A stretch of DNA of 64,000 nt from JBEKOF01 sp049513975 (GCA_049513975.1 JBEKVM010000008.1:1-64000); one strand, 5' to 3'. Numbered from the stretch's first letter, positions 44,110 to 53,505 are shown. Numbers and translations: made by a program. Notes: a model not told the origin generated them from the sequence alone.

Positions 44110-44484
44110 ATGCGCGAATTCATGAACATCAGCAAGGCGCTGGCGGACGAAAACCGCGTCCGCATGCTGCTGGCCTTGCAGGACGGCGAGTTGTGCGTCT
44201 GCCAGATCACCGGGCTTTTCGGCCTGGCCGCGTCCACCATTTCCAAGCACCTCTCCATTCTCCATCAGGCCGGCCTGCTCGATTCCCGCAAAAACGGCCG
44301 CTGGATGCACTACTCCCTGCCCGGGAAAGGGGCTTCCGCCCCTGCCCGCGAGGCGATTCGCTGGGTCATCAAGGCGCTGGCCGGGGACCCGCGCGCCGTC
44401 GCCGATGCCGCGCGCCTGAAGAAGGTATTAGCGATGGACCCGGCGGAACTATGCAGGCGCCAATGCCGAAATGGAAAAGCATGA
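44110..44484 (+). CDS. arsR: ArsR family arsenic-responsive repressor
   Basis: A 124-residue SmtB/ArsR repressor with a winged helix-turn-helix (TISKHLSILHQAGLLDSRK). The Cys pair in GELCVCQI corresponds to the As(III)-binding ELCVCDL motif of classical ArsR, so binding of arsenite should release it from DNA. Further Cys near the C-terminus (LCRRQC) could add ligands. It is the first gene of the ars operon and is preceded by a palindromic operator. Its stop overlaps the next start (ATGA). Confidence 0.9.
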   Translation: MREFMNISKALADENRVRMLLALQDGELCVCQITGLFGLAASTISKHLSILHQAGLLDSRKNGRWMHYSLPGKGASAPAREAIRWVIKALAGDPRAVADAARLKKVLAMDPAELCRRQCRNGKA

Positions 44485-44960
44485 AAACCAAGAGCGAAGC
44501 GGCGGTGGAAAAGTTTTTGGCGGGTTACAATTGCGCCCAGTCCGTCTTGTATGCGTTTGGCCCCGACCTGGGACTGGATGGCGAAATCGCACTCAAGGTG
44601 GCCACTGGTTTGGGCGCGGGCATGGCACGGCGGGGCGAGGTCTGCGGGGCGGTCACGGGCGGGATACTGGCGCTGGGCCTGAAATATGGGCGGGGCGGCC
44701 GGCAGGACCGGTCGGCCACGGAGGAAACTTACCAGAAGACGCAGGAGTTGATGGCGCGGTTTGAGGAGCGACATGGCTCCTGCTCGTGCCGTGTCCTGCT
44801 GGAGGGCTGTGATCTCAAGACAGCGGAGGGGCAACGGTATTTCAAGGAGCACGACCTTCTCCATAAAACGTGCGTGGGGTGCGTGCAGAGCGTGGTCGAG
44901 ATCCTGACCCAGATTGTGGATGCGCCGGAAGCCCGGGCGGGCGGCGCAAACAAATCGTGA
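44481..44960 (+). CDS. C_GCAxxG_C_C family redox-type protein in ars operon
   Basis: A 159-residue protein of the C_GCAxxG_C_C family. The defining Cys are visible: YNCAQSVL, RGEVCGAVTGGIL (the GCAxxG-like block), CSCRVLLEGCDL and HKTCVGCVQSVVEI. The spacing suggests metal or haem/Fe-S binding, but the family function is not established. I chose the ATG at 44481 because it overlaps the arsR stop as ATGA; two in-frame ATGs lie upstream. Its place between arsR and acr3 suggests a role in arsenic or thiol handling. Confidence 0.82.
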   Translation: MKTKSEAAVEKFLAGYNCAQSVLYAFGPDLGLDGEIALKVATGLGAGMARRGEVCGAVTGGILALGLKYGRGGRQDRSATEETYQKTQELMARFEERHGSCSCRVLLEGCDLKTAEGQRYFKEHDLLHKTCVGCVQSVVEILTQIVDAPEARAGGANKS

Positions 44961-44968
44961 ATTTCAAT

Positions 44969-45079
44969 ATGAGCGAAATCAAAATTGGAAACGAGCCGGA
45001 GGCCGTGCGCGCGGCGGTCCGGAAGGCTGTCGCCGACTGTTGCGGAGAGAGTTGTTGCACAACAAAAGGAGAAGGATGA
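44969..45079 (+). CDS. 36-residue Cys-rich peptide in ars operon
   Basis: A very short gene: MSEIKIGNEPEAVRAAVRKA, then a Cys-rich end, DCCGESCCTTKGEG, with two Cys pairs. It lies eight bases after the previous gene, and its TGA overlaps the acr3 ATG (ATGA), so it is well placed to be translated. The CCxxxCC end could bind As(III), and the whole resembles the N-terminal arm of arsenite methyltransferases. It could be a metallo-chaperone feeding Acr3 or only a leader for acr3 translation. Confidence 0.6.
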   Translation: MSEIKIGNEPEAVRAAVRKAVADCCGESCCTTKGEG

Positions 45080-46170
45080 GCCAAGCCATGCCCGCCAAAC
45101 GACTGGCTTTCTTCGAGCGATACCTCACGGTGTGGGTGCTGGCCTGCATGGTCGTGGGGGTGGCCTTCGGCAAACTGTGGCCCGGCCTGACCTCGAGGCT
45201 GAGCCACATGGAGTTCGGCCAAGGCTCCCAGGTGAACGTGCCCATCGGCGTGCTTTTGTGGCTGATGATTTATCCGATAATGCTGAAGGTGGACTTCAGC
45301 GCCATCGGCGGGGTGGCCAGGAAGCCAAAGGGACTGATGGTGACGTTGTTCGTGAACTGGGTGGTCAAGCCGTTCAGCATGGCGCTGCTGGCCTGGCTGT
45401 TCATGCAACATCTGTTCGCCGCGTGGATCCCGCCCGAGCTGGCCAAAGAATACACCGCCGGCCTCATCATTCTCGCCGCGGCGCCCTGCACGGCGATGGT
45501 GTTTGTGTGGTCCTACCTGACGGATGGCGACCCCGTCTATACGCTGGTGCAAGTGGCGGTGAATGATCTGATCATGCTGGTGGCGTTCGCGCCCATTGTG
45601 ATGTTTCTCTGCGGCGTGGCGCACGTGGTTGTTCCACCGAAGGTGTTGATTACTTCGGTGGTGGTGTTCATCGTGATTCCGTTGACGGCCGGCTGGCTGA
45701 CCCGCACGACCTTGCTCAAGTCGCACGGCCAGGAATGGTTCGAGGGGAGTTTCCTGCCGAAATTTCATCCGGTGATGATCGGGGCGCTGCTCTTGACGCT
45801 GGTTCTCATCTTCGCCTTCCAGTCGGCGAATCTCCTGCAACGTTGGCTGGCCGTGCTGTTAATTGCCGTGCCGATCATCATCCAGGTTTATTTCAACGCC
45901 ACGCTGGCCTACCTGCTCATGCGCCGCCTGCGCGTGCCGCACAACGTGGCCTCGCCCGGAGCGCTCATCGGCGCGAGCAATTTTTTTGAGCTTGCCGTGG
46001 CGGTGGCGATCACGTTGTTTGGGCCCGGCTCCGGCGCGGCGCTGGCCACCGTGGTCGGGGTGCTGGTGGAAGTGCCGGTGATGCTTTCGGTTTGCGCGGT
46101 CTGCAACCGGACGCGGCATTGGTTTGCCGCCGCGGACGACCGCCCTGAGCTCCTGGTTGCGCCAAATTAG
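45076..46170 (+). CDS. acr3: Arsenite efflux permease Acr3
   Basis: A 364-residue inner-membrane transporter of the Acr3/BASS superfamily with about ten helices. It has the family segments LLWLMIYPIMLKVDF and ILAAAPCTAMVFVWSYL (the Cys important for arsenite transport), and FFELAVAVAITLFG near the end. It exports As(III) made by ArsC. The start overlaps the preceding peptide gene, and arsC follows after 16 bases. Confidence 0.95.
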   Translation: MSQAMPAKRLAFFERYLTVWVLACMVVGVAFGKLWPGLTSRLSHMEFGQGSQVNVPIGVLLWLMIYPIMLKVDFSAIGGVARKPKGLMVTLFVNWVVKPFSMALLAWLFMQHLFAAWIPPELAKEYTAGLIILAAAPCTAMVFVWSYLTDGDPVYTLVQVAVNDLIMLVAFAPIVMFLCGVAHVVVPPKVLITSVVVFIVIPLTAGWLTRTTLLKSHGQEWFEGSFLPKFHPVMIGALLLTLVLIFAFQSANLLQRWLAVLLIAVPIIIQVYFNATLAYLLMRRLRVPHNVASPGALIGASNFFELAVAVAITLFGPGSGAALATVVGVLVEVPVMLSVCAVCNRTRHWFAAADDRPELLVAPN

Positions 46171-46186
46171 AAGGAAGAACAACCCG

Positions 46187-46636
46187 ATGAAAAAGAGAGT
46201 CCTGTTTGTCTGCATCCATAACAGCGCCCGCAGCCAGATGGCCGAGGCCTTTCTGAATCAGATTTGCCCGGATGAGTTTGAGGCGCACAGCGCCGGTTTG
46301 GAACCGGGGAAACTCAATCCGCTGGCGGTGGAGGTGATGCGGGAGGCGGGCCTGGATATTTCCGGCAACCAAACGAAGGCGGTCTTCGATATGTTCAAGT
46401 CCGGCAAGATGTTCGCCTGCGTCATCACGGTTTGCGATGAGGCCAGCGCCGAACGGTGTCCTATTTTCCCGGGCGTGACCCGGCGGCTGCATTGGAGTTT
46501 TCCAGACCCATCGGCGTTTGAGGGGACGCGCGAAGGAGCCTTGGAAAAAACCCGCGCGGTGCGCGACCTGATCCGGGCCAAGATTGAAGCCTGGTGCGCC
46601 GAAGTTTGCGGGGCCGGCGCTACGCGAAATCTGTAA
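46187..46636 (+). CDS. arsC: Arsenate reductase, thioredoxin-coupled type
   Basis: A 149-residue low-molecular-weight phosphatase-like ArsC. The active-site loop is VCIHNSARSQMAEAF (CX5R), with the second and third Cys in TVCDEASAERCP, as in the thioredoxin-linked Staphylococcus/Bacillus type. It reduces arsenate to arsenite for Acr3 export. I use the ATG at 46187. The stop codon is the first part of the adjacent inverted-repeat element, so the extreme C-terminus (TRNL) may have been changed by its insertion. Confidence 0.93.
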   Translation: MKKRVLFVCIHNSARSQMAEAFLNQICPDEFEAHSAGLEPGKLNPLAVEVMREAGLDISGNQTKAVFDMFKSGKMFACVITVCDEASAERCPIFPGVTRRLHWSFPDPSAFEGTREGALEKTRAVRDLIRAKIEAWCAEVCGAGATRNL

Positions 46637-46717
46637 CGGCGGTCCATGACCGCCGAACTATCACCGCCGGCTTTCCGGGTTTTTTTGATTTGCGGCGGTC
46701 ATAGACCGCCGCTACAG
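46631..46717. repeat. Inverted-repeat element with CGGCGGTC hairpins
   Basis: Left arm CTGTAACGGCGGTCCATGACC and right arm (other strand) CTGTAGCGGCGGTCTATGACC match over about 26 bases. Each arm can also fold alone as GGCGGTC/GACCGCC. The same hairpin with CTACAG is inside the element at 57589-57682. Confidence 0.78.
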
Positions 46718-46721
46718 GCAG

Positions 46722-47099
46722 TCAGGCGTGAGCGGGCGGGGGCGGCTGGGTGGCGAAGGAATTGCCGCAGCCACAACTTTGCGCGGCGTTGGGGTTGGAA
46801 ATCTTGAAACCGCCGCCGGTCAGCGCCTCGGAAAAATCCACGACGGCGCCGCGGACGAAATCGGCGCTGAAGGCATCCACCAGGACGGAAACGCCGAAGC
46901 AAGAGGCGGCGAGATCGCCGTCGCGCCGCTGGTCAAAGGTCATGCCATATTGGAGGCCGGAGCAGCCGCCTTGCTCGACGTAAATGCGGAGGCCCTTGCC
47001 CGCGGCGGCGGGATCGGCGGCCAGTTTGGCCTTGATTTCGTTGGCGGCATTTTCGGTGAGGCTCACCGGGGCCTCCGCGGTATCGGTCGTGTTAATCAT
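46722..47099 (-). CDS. A-type iron-sulfur carrier (IscA/ErpA-like)
   Basis: A 125-residue HesB/IscA-family protein. The three cluster ligands are visible: Cys in EQGGCSGLQYGM and the pair in SCGCGNSF, with NPNAAQS before them. It delivers Fe-S clusters to target enzymes. The C-terminal tail (TQPPPPAHA) is a small extension. No isc or suf genes are adjacent. It is transcribed toward the ars operon end; the TPR gene upstream points the same way. Confidence 0.9.
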   Translation of the reverse strand: MINTTDTAEAPVSLTENAANEIKAKLAADPAAAGKGLRIYVEQGGCSGLQYGMTFDQRRDGDLAASCFGVSVLVDAFSADFVRGAVVDFSEALTGGGFKISNPNAAQSCGCGNSFATQPPPPAHA

Positions 47100-47155
47100 G
47101 TTAATAATGTTGCCTCAATTTTGCGCCGGACGCAAGTGGCGGGGGTGTTGCCCGG

Positions 47156-49810
47156 CTAATTGCCGGCGGCCTTGATCCGGTCAATGTTCTTCTGCATCTG
47201 GTCGCGGAGGGAGGGGACGACATCCTGGACGCGCTGATAGACTTTCATGGCGCCGGGCAGGTTTTTTTGTTCTTCGTAGAGCGCCGCCGCTTTCACGCCG
47301 GCTTCCTTGATCCAGACCGGATCGGCATGAACGGTGTCGGTGTCGTAGAGGACATTGCAATAGTGGAGCAAGGCTTCCTGGGGCTGGTGCCGGCGTTCGG
47401 CGATGAGGCCCAGGCCATATTCGGCCTGGCTGCGCGCGGCGACATCGTCGGGGGAGTCATTGGTGTCGAGCAACAAGGTTTGATAGAAGTGGATGGCGTT
47501 GGTGTAGTTGTTGATGTTGGATTTATTAAGATCGGCCCAGGCCAGATAACAATTGCCCAATTGGCCGGCGGCCAGTCTGGCCATGAAATTGGAGGGGCCG
47601 GAATCGGTCACTTTTCGCAAGGCGGTGATGGCGTCGGTGAGCAGGTTTTCGTTGGTGCGAAATTGTTGAAATTGTTGAAAGTCGGTGTTGCCCAACTGGA
47701 ACTGGGCCTGGGTCTGGAACCCAGCCGGGGCGTTGGTGTCAATGGCCACGAGATAAAAATCGTTGCTGGCGCCCGCCAAATCCAGGTGATTGAAGGCCGC
47801 CCGGCCGGCCATGAGCCGGGCTTCCCAGGCCAGGTCTCCCGCGTTGGGGAAGTTCTTGGGGTTGGACAGTTCCTGGAAGGCGTAGTCCGCGTCCACATAA
47901 TTGCCGTGATTCATGTGGTAATTGCCGATCCAATTCTGGGCCAGGGCGGCGTTGGGGTCGCCGGGAAATTGGTTGGTCAGACTTACCACATTGGACATGC
48001 GCGCCAAGGCGTTGGTTTCCAAGCCCGCTTTGCCACAGGCCAGGGCGAGGGAGAACTCGACTTGCGGCCGCAGGGAGTTGGTGGCGAAGCCGGGGTTGTC
48101 CTCCAGGCTGGCATAGGCGTTGAAGGCGTTGGTCCAATCGCCTTGCTGCTCGAAGGTGCGGGCGATGGCGAGTTGAATTTGGGGCCAAAGCAGGGTGTGG
48201 GGATATTTTTCCAGCAGTTGTTGAAAAGTCGCGCGCGCCGCCGGGTAGTTGGTCTTCCGGTTCAAGGAATCTTCGCCGATGAGCAGCAGACTTTGCTCGC
48301 CGAAGCCGCTGATGGGAAACCAATCGAGAATATGTTGGGCCGCCGCGCTGGCGGCGTCCTCCAGGCCGAGTTTGACGTTGGCCTGCACGAGTTGATAGAG
48401 CGCCAGGTCGAACAATTGGTTGGTCACGTCCGCCACGGTGGCGTAGTTGGTGATGAGCTGGCCGTAATGAAGGGCCGCCGCCGTGTAATTGGATTGCCGG
48501 AAGCAGGCGTCGCCCAGTTTTAAGAGGGCCACAGCCTGGTTTTCGGAAATGGGCAGCTTGGTGACGGCCTGGGAAAAATGGGCGGCGGCTCCGGCAAAAT
48601 CACCCAGCGCCCAGTCGCACCAGCCGAGGTCCAGGCAGGCCCTGCCGGGGAGATCGGTGTCGGGAGAATTGGCCGCCTGGTCGAGGTTGGTGATGGCGGA
48701 GAGCAAAAGATTGGTGTCGGCGGGCGGCGGGTTGTTGGTCCCCGGTTCCGGGGGTGCAAAATACGATTTGAGTTTGAGGTCGCCCAGATGGAAGCGGGCC
48801 AGGTGGATCAGGATCGGTTCGTTGGTGCGCTGCTGGATGAAATCGTCCAGCCATTGCAGGGTATTGGAGGGCTGGTTTTGCAGCAACTTGAGGTCAATCG
48901 TTTTGGCCAGGGCCTGCCGCTTGACTTGGTCCGGAAATCCCCTTTCCAAATTGTTGGAATAAGCTTGCAGCGCTTCAGGAATCTGGTTGGTTCGCTCGAA
49001 GATTTCCCCCCGCAAAAAGGCCGTGGCGATGCGCTGGTCCTGGCTGGCTTGGGGAAGGAAGGCGAGCAAATTGGTGCTGCCCTCCAGCGCTTCCTCCAGG
49101 CGCCCCTCCTCCAGAAAAACCTGGCACAACAAATCCTGGCGCTGCCATTGCAAATCCAGCCTCAGGCCATTGGTATTGATCTTGCCGAGGACGATCTCCG
49201 CCGCCTTGTCCTGTTGTTGATTGAGATAAGCTGCGACCAACAGGAAATATCCGTCCACCACATCCTGGTCGCTCGGTCCGCCCCGGGCGGCGGTTTGGAA
49301 CACGCCATCGGGCTGGGACAAAAGAGCGATCAAGGGGGTCCATTGGGACAATTGGGCCAGCGCCCGCGCCTGGAGGAGAGCGGCGCGCAGGGGCAAGGGA
49401 GGCGGGGCGGCAGAGTAGTTCTGGAGCAAAAAGGCGCAACGCTCGATGGCATTGGTGTAATCATTGGTTCCATAATAGGCCGTGGCCATCCAAAAAACGA
49501 AATCGGGCGCCAGTTTGCCGGCCGGCATCTCCCGCTTGAGCAATTCCAGCGCCCCCGCGTAGTTGGACAACTCAATCTGGGAGCGCGCCAGGTAAAGGAT
49601 GGCGTCGGTGCGGAGGGCGGAGTTGGTATAGGTGGCGACAAAATTGCTCAAGGACTCTGCCGCCGGTTCGAATGTCCGGTTGGCGAACATGTTGGTCCCT
49701 CTTCCGTAATCCTGGATTTCCCGCCGGCTTTGCGCCGGGGAGGTGGCAGGGCTGGCGAGGGCCATGGCCACGCCGAGGGCCGTCAGACATTTTGCAAGAT
49801 TAAGGTTCAA
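47156..49810 (-). CDS. Secreted TPR-repeat protein
   Basis: An 884-residue exported protein: a signal peptide at about 1-27 (ALASPATSPAQ), then roughly twenty helical tetratricopeptide-like repeats down to the C-terminus, with units such as FANRTFEPAAESLSNFVATY and GLGLIAERRHQPQEALLHY. The pattern resembles YbgF/BamD-like and outer-membrane scaffold proteins. Such proteins assemble partners on the periplasmic side; which ones cannot be told here. The IscA-like gene follows after about 55 bases. Confidence 0.85.
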   Translation of the reverse strand: MNLNLAKCLTALGVAMALASPATSPAQSRREIQDYGRGTNMFANRTFEPAAESLSNFVATYTNSALRTDAILYLARSQIELSNYAGALELLKREMPAGKLAPDFVFWMATAYYGTNDYTNAIERCAFLLQNYSAAPPPLPLRAALLQARALAQLSQWTPLIALLSQPDGVFQTAARGGPSDQDVVDGYFLLVAAYLNQQQDKAAEIVLGKINTNGLRLDLQWQRQDLLCQVFLEEGRLEEALEGSTNLLAFLPQASQDQRIATAFLRGEIFERTNQIPEALQAYSNNLERGFPDQVKRQALAKTIDLKLLQNQPSNTLQWLDDFIQQRTNEPILIHLARFHLGDLKLKSYFAPPEPGTNNPPPADTNLLLSAITNLDQAANSPDTDLPGRACLDLGWCDWALGDFAGAAAHFSQAVTKLPISENQAVALLKLGDACFRQSNYTAAALHYGQLITNYATVADVTNQLFDLALYQLVQANVKLGLEDAASAAAQHILDWFPISGFGEQSLLLIGEDSLNRKTNYPAARATFQQLLEKYPHTLLWPQIQLAIARTFEQQGDWTNAFNAYASLEDNPGFATNSLRPQVEFSLALACGKAGLETNALARMSNVVSLTNQFPGDPNAALAQNWIGNYHMNHGNYVDADYAFQELSNPKNFPNAGDLAWEARLMAGRAAFNHLDLAGASNDFYLVAIDTNAPAGFQTQAQFQLGNTDFQQFQQFRTNENLLTDAITALRKVTDSGPSNFMARLAAGQLGNCYLAWADLNKSNINNYTNAIHFYQTLLLDTNDSPDDVAARSQAEYGLGLIAERRHQPQEALLHYCNVLYDTDTVHADPVWIKEAGVKAAALYEEQKNLPGAMKVYQRVQDVVPSLRDQMQKNIDRIKAAGN

Positions 49811-50865
49811 AGCTTGAAACGAGATAATGTGATAAACCTGGCATACGGCTCCTGATTATCCGACAGGGCGGGAGAGGAGGCGACTCAAAAATTGAAGATG
49901 CGGCCGGGCGCAAGCGAAGCGAGGATGGAGAATGGACGATGGAGACTGGAGCCAGACGAGCACAACAGAATGGAATGAGGGAGTGATGGGCATGGCGGCA
50001 CGAAAAAAAATGCTTTGATTTACTTTGATTTACCTTGATCGGACCTGGTTTGGAAAGCTGATTCGCTCTCGTAAGTGGTTCATGGGAAGGCATTTCCATT
50101 TATTTTCAGCAAAAAGGCGCAAAATGCGCGGGAAAAGGCGTTGTTTCAATGCTGTGAACATGGAAAGCGCCTTGATGTGGTCCGGCCTTGATGGGTTGGT
50201 TTGGCAGAATCCGGCAACGGCAGGTCGTTTTGGAAGCGGGCATTGATCTGCTCGCGGCTGGGTATTTCTCCCGCCCGCCGCGCCTGCGCCGGCCGCCCGC
50301 TGCCGGAGGCGGCCCGAACTGTGCCTCCGTTTCTCACGCTGACAATTCAACCATAGGTTCTAATTTTTGTCAAGACCTCTTTTTGAATAAAATGAAGGCA
50401 CGGATTCCTAAAAAGGGATGATAACGGGAGAAGGCAACGGAGGGAGGCCGGGATGACCACAGAATCATGGCGGGACAGAATCATGGGGAGAGGCAAAATC
50501 ATTGCGGGCAGAATCATGGGCGGGGGGCCGAATTGCCGCAAAGAACGCGAAAAACACAGCGCGGCGAAGGCACAATCAAACGGAATTCAACGCAAAGGCG
50601 CAAAGACACAAAGACGCAAAGATTTTTAAAAAAAAGGACGCGAAGGGAACGAAGGGTTTGCTTTGATTCCAGAACCAGGACCATGAATTGCCGCCAAAAG
50701 GCACAAAAGATCACAAAAGTTTGGAGTTGATTCAAAGGCGGTTGGGGAAGGATCACGTTGCGCCCGCCACTCTCCACTGATGCAACGCGTTGATGCACTG
50801 GGGGACCCCTCGGCCTTCTCCAATTGTGCTTGTTGTCTCATCGTGGTTTTGATAAACTGTCAATC
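49811..50865. other. About 1 kb without a gene, rich in degenerate repeats
   Basis: No open frame here looks coding. It holds a CAGAATCATGG/CAAAATCATTG tract (about 50461-50523) of the same type as the cassette repeats at 34355 and 35220, followed by AACGCAAAGGCGCAAAGACAC-like tracts (about 50525-50650). A segment near 50255-50320 is GC-rich and looks like hairpin-repeat debris. The 3' part probably contains the promoter of the RloC-like gene. Confidence 0.6.
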
Positions 50866-53505
50866 ATGGCGGCCAATATATTTGCAGAAATATTCACTTT
50901 GTCAAAGACTCTCGCTTCATGGCAGAACGAGGCAATTCGGAGGTTGTTTACAAAAGGGACCTTGTCAGAGGCCGATAAAGCTGAAATTTTTCAAGAGGCC
51001 CAGGTTGAATATAGTTTTCTGCCTCCATTACCTGAGCCACCCAATTTGATGCTGAGGCCGACTGACCTCCCGACGCCACCTCAACCTGGTCAAAAGATTA
51101 AATTAAAAGGGCTTCGAGAGGCCGCAAACGTAAATGCCCTAAAATCCAACCAACACCTTGCTGTCGGCGATCAATTGACGATCATTTATGGGGACAATGC
51201 CTCTGGAAAATCTGGCTATGCCCGAATTATGAAGAAGGCATTTCGGGCCCGTGCTGTTGATCCTGTGCTGCCAAACGTTTATGTAAAAGCATCGACGATC
51301 AGCCCTGCGAGCGCTATTTTTGAAATTGAGGAAAATGGTAAGGTTCGCGACGAAAAGTGGGTTGATGGCAAAGATTCACCCGCATGCCTCGGTCGCTTTG
51401 CGGTGTTTGATGGCAAATGTGCGCGAGTTTACATCAGCGAAAACAACCAACTCCGATTTCTGCCTTATGGCTTCGATATAATCGGCGGTCTCGCTGCTGT
51501 GACCAGCGATATTAAAAAGCGTTTTCAAGAGCTGGCGTTGAAAACCGATCCCAAACCGGATGCCCTTAAGATGTTGGTGGACGACACGCCAACTGGGAAC
51601 GTCATTGGATCAATCTCGGCGTCTACAAACGAGGAGGACATCAAGGCAAGAGCAGTTTGGAGCGATGCTGATTCCGGCACCCTGATCACTAAAGAAGTAG
51701 AACTTGCGAAGCTTAAAGCCAACTCCCCCCAGAACCTTCGGGATTCACTTTCAGGCAGAAGACGGCAAATTGTCACTGTTCGTGACACGGTTGAACGAAT
51801 CGCCGGGGCTATTTCCGAGGAAATGGTTGCGGACATTAAGGCTAAGGTTAGTGATCTGGCGAAATTCGAGAAGGCAGTTGAAGCTGCCGCTAAGGCTACC
51901 TTTGAGGATTTGGAAGTCCGCGGAATCGGCGGCGAGGTTTGGCGTGAACTTCTTGTGGCTGCTGCTAAATTCTCGACAAAGGTTGCATATGCCAAGCAGC
52001 CGTTTCCTGCCCCAGAGGCTGGATCGAAGTGTGTGCTGTGTCTCCAACCTCTTGATGTAACGGCTCGGGAGAGGCTCACTCGGTTCTGGGCTTTTATTCA
52101 AGAGGACGTATCCAACAAGCGAAATGAAGCCAAAATCGCTTTAGCACTTGAAGCGGAAAAATTGGTCGGGGTCCCCCGGCAGTTGCCAAAGGAGATCGAG
52201 ATTCTCGAAGAAACGCTACGAGCAGCGGGATCATCAGTCTTTGAAAAGGCCAAAATCTTTTATGCTTCCGTGATTCCTCGAATTGCAGCGATTGAGAACG
52301 CCGTCACAACAAATGCTTGGGACAGTATTTCTTCGATGCCCATTTCACCCACTCAAACCTGTGAGGACGAAATCGCTGCGATTGATATGCAAATGAAATC
52401 AGTTGTGGATGATGCACAGATCAGCTCATCAATAGCAGCACTCACGGCTGAAGTAGCGGAACTCAACGCAAGAAAGCGTTTGAAGGCAAACCTTCCTCAC
52501 GTCCTCGACCATTTGAATGCCTTGAAAGCTGTTGCCAAAGCAAATGGCACGGCTAACAAGATTACCACGAATGCGATCTCCCTAAAAGCAGCTGAGCTGC
52601 AAACGAAGTTTGTCACTGACGCCTTCAGACGGAGGGTTGAGGAGGAACTTAAGCCTTTAAATCTCCCTAGAGTAAAAGCGGGCATCGATAAAAAGTCCGA
52701 GAAGGGCAAGGTTCTTCATCGGTTGACCGTGGACGGTGTTGCAGGCGTGGCTCCGGAATCGGGTTTTAGTGAGGGGGAGCGTACGGCCCTATCTCTTTCA
52801 TGTTTTCTAGCAGAATTGGGGGCGAGTGATGACAACTGCGGAATTATTTTTGATGATCCTGTGTCATCGCTTGATCATCGAATAAGGGAAGCAATTGTAA
52901 AACGGCTCGTCAAAGAAGCGGCGACGCGCCAGGTTATTATTTTCACTCATGATTTAGTGTGTTATCGAGAGATGTTTTCGGCTGCTGAACACCAAAACCT
53001 GGAGATTCAGTTCCAAAATGTGGAGGCGCTGGGCGGCACGACTGGAATACTCACAAATGTTCCTCCACCACCGGCGCAGAAAGTAGGTCAACGCGTTATA
53101 CGTCTGGAACAAGTCTTAAGGGAAGCAAAAGATGCGGAAACTGTGGCCGATCCTGTCGCATATCGGGCCGCATTTCGAGAGTTCTATGATTTGCTCCGCT
53201 CAACGTGGGAACGATCTGTGGAAGAAGTGCTTTTTAACCAGGTGGTTCAGCGTTTAGAACGAGAAGTCAAAACGATGCGATTAGTTGGCGTTTATGTCGA
53301 CAGTGATTCCGTGAGCGCGGTTTTTGAAGGTATGACCAGATCCTCGGAAATGGTTGAGGCGCACGATCATTCTGTCGCTCAAAATACGGCGTTGCCCCCT
53401 TCCTCGGATTTGTCAAATGACCTAGAAAAGATCAAGGCATTTATGACCAGTCAGAAGGCCAAAATTAAAGCGGCTGAAACTCAGAACGCCTATTTGAAGG
53501 CGTAA
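50866..53505 (+). CDS. RloC-like ABC ATPase with zinc hook and possible anticodon-nuclease end
   Basis: An 879-residue SMC/ABC-type ATPase. Walker A is GDNASGKSGYA (about 109-119). A long coiled-coil middle is interrupted by Cys389-Val-Leu-Cys392, a zinc-hook-like CxxC. The signature is FSEGERTALSLS, Walker B is IIFDDPVSSLD (Asp663) and the switch His is in IFTHD. The C-terminal 150 residues contain Arg783-SVE-Glu787 and EAHDHS (His833), an R-x3-E...H arrangement like the PrrC/RloC tRNA anticodon nuclease. I use the ATG at 50866. The gene is AT-richer than its neighbours and has no adjacent restriction genes. Confidence 0.75.
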   Translation: MAANIFAEIFTLSKTLASWQNEAIRRLFTKGTLSEADKAEIFQEAQVEYSFLPPLPEPPNLMLRPTDLPTPPQPGQKIKLKGLREAANVNALKSNQHLAVGDQLTIIYGDNASGKSGYARIMKKAFRARAVDPVLPNVYVKASTISPASAIFEIEENGKVRDEKWVDGKDSPACLGRFAVFDGKCARVYISENNQLRFLPYGFDIIGGLAAVTSDIKKRFQELALKTDPKPDALKMLVDDTPTGNVIGSISASTNEEDIKARAVWSDADSGTLITKEVELAKLKANSPQNLRDSLSGRRRQIVTVRDTVERIAGAISEEMVADIKAKVSDLAKFEKAVEAAAKATFEDLEVRGIGGEVWRELLVAAAKFSTKVAYAKQPFPAPEAGSKCVLCLQPLDVTARERLTRFWAFIQEDVSNKRNEAKIALALEAEKLVGVPRQLPKEIEILEETLRAAGSSVFEKAKIFYASVIPRIAAIENAVTTNAWDSISSMPISPTQTCEDEIAAIDMQMKSVVDDAQISSSIAALTAEVAELNARKRLKANLPHVLDHLNALKAVAKANGTANKITTNAISLKAAELQTKFVTDAFRRRVEEELKPLNLPRVKAGIDKKSEKGKVLHRLTVDGVAGVAPESGFSEGERTALSLSCFLAELGASDDNCGIIFDDPVSSLDHRIREAIVKRLVKEAATRQVIIFTHDLVCYREMFSAAEHQNLEIQFQNVEALGGTTGILTNVPPPPAQKVGQRVIRLEQVLREAKDAETVADPVAYRAAFREFYDLLRSTWERSVEEVLFNQVVQRLEREVKTMRLVGVYVDSDSVSAVFEGMTRSSEMVEAHDHSVAQNTALPPSSDLSNDLEKIKAFMTSQKAKIKAAETQNAYLKA

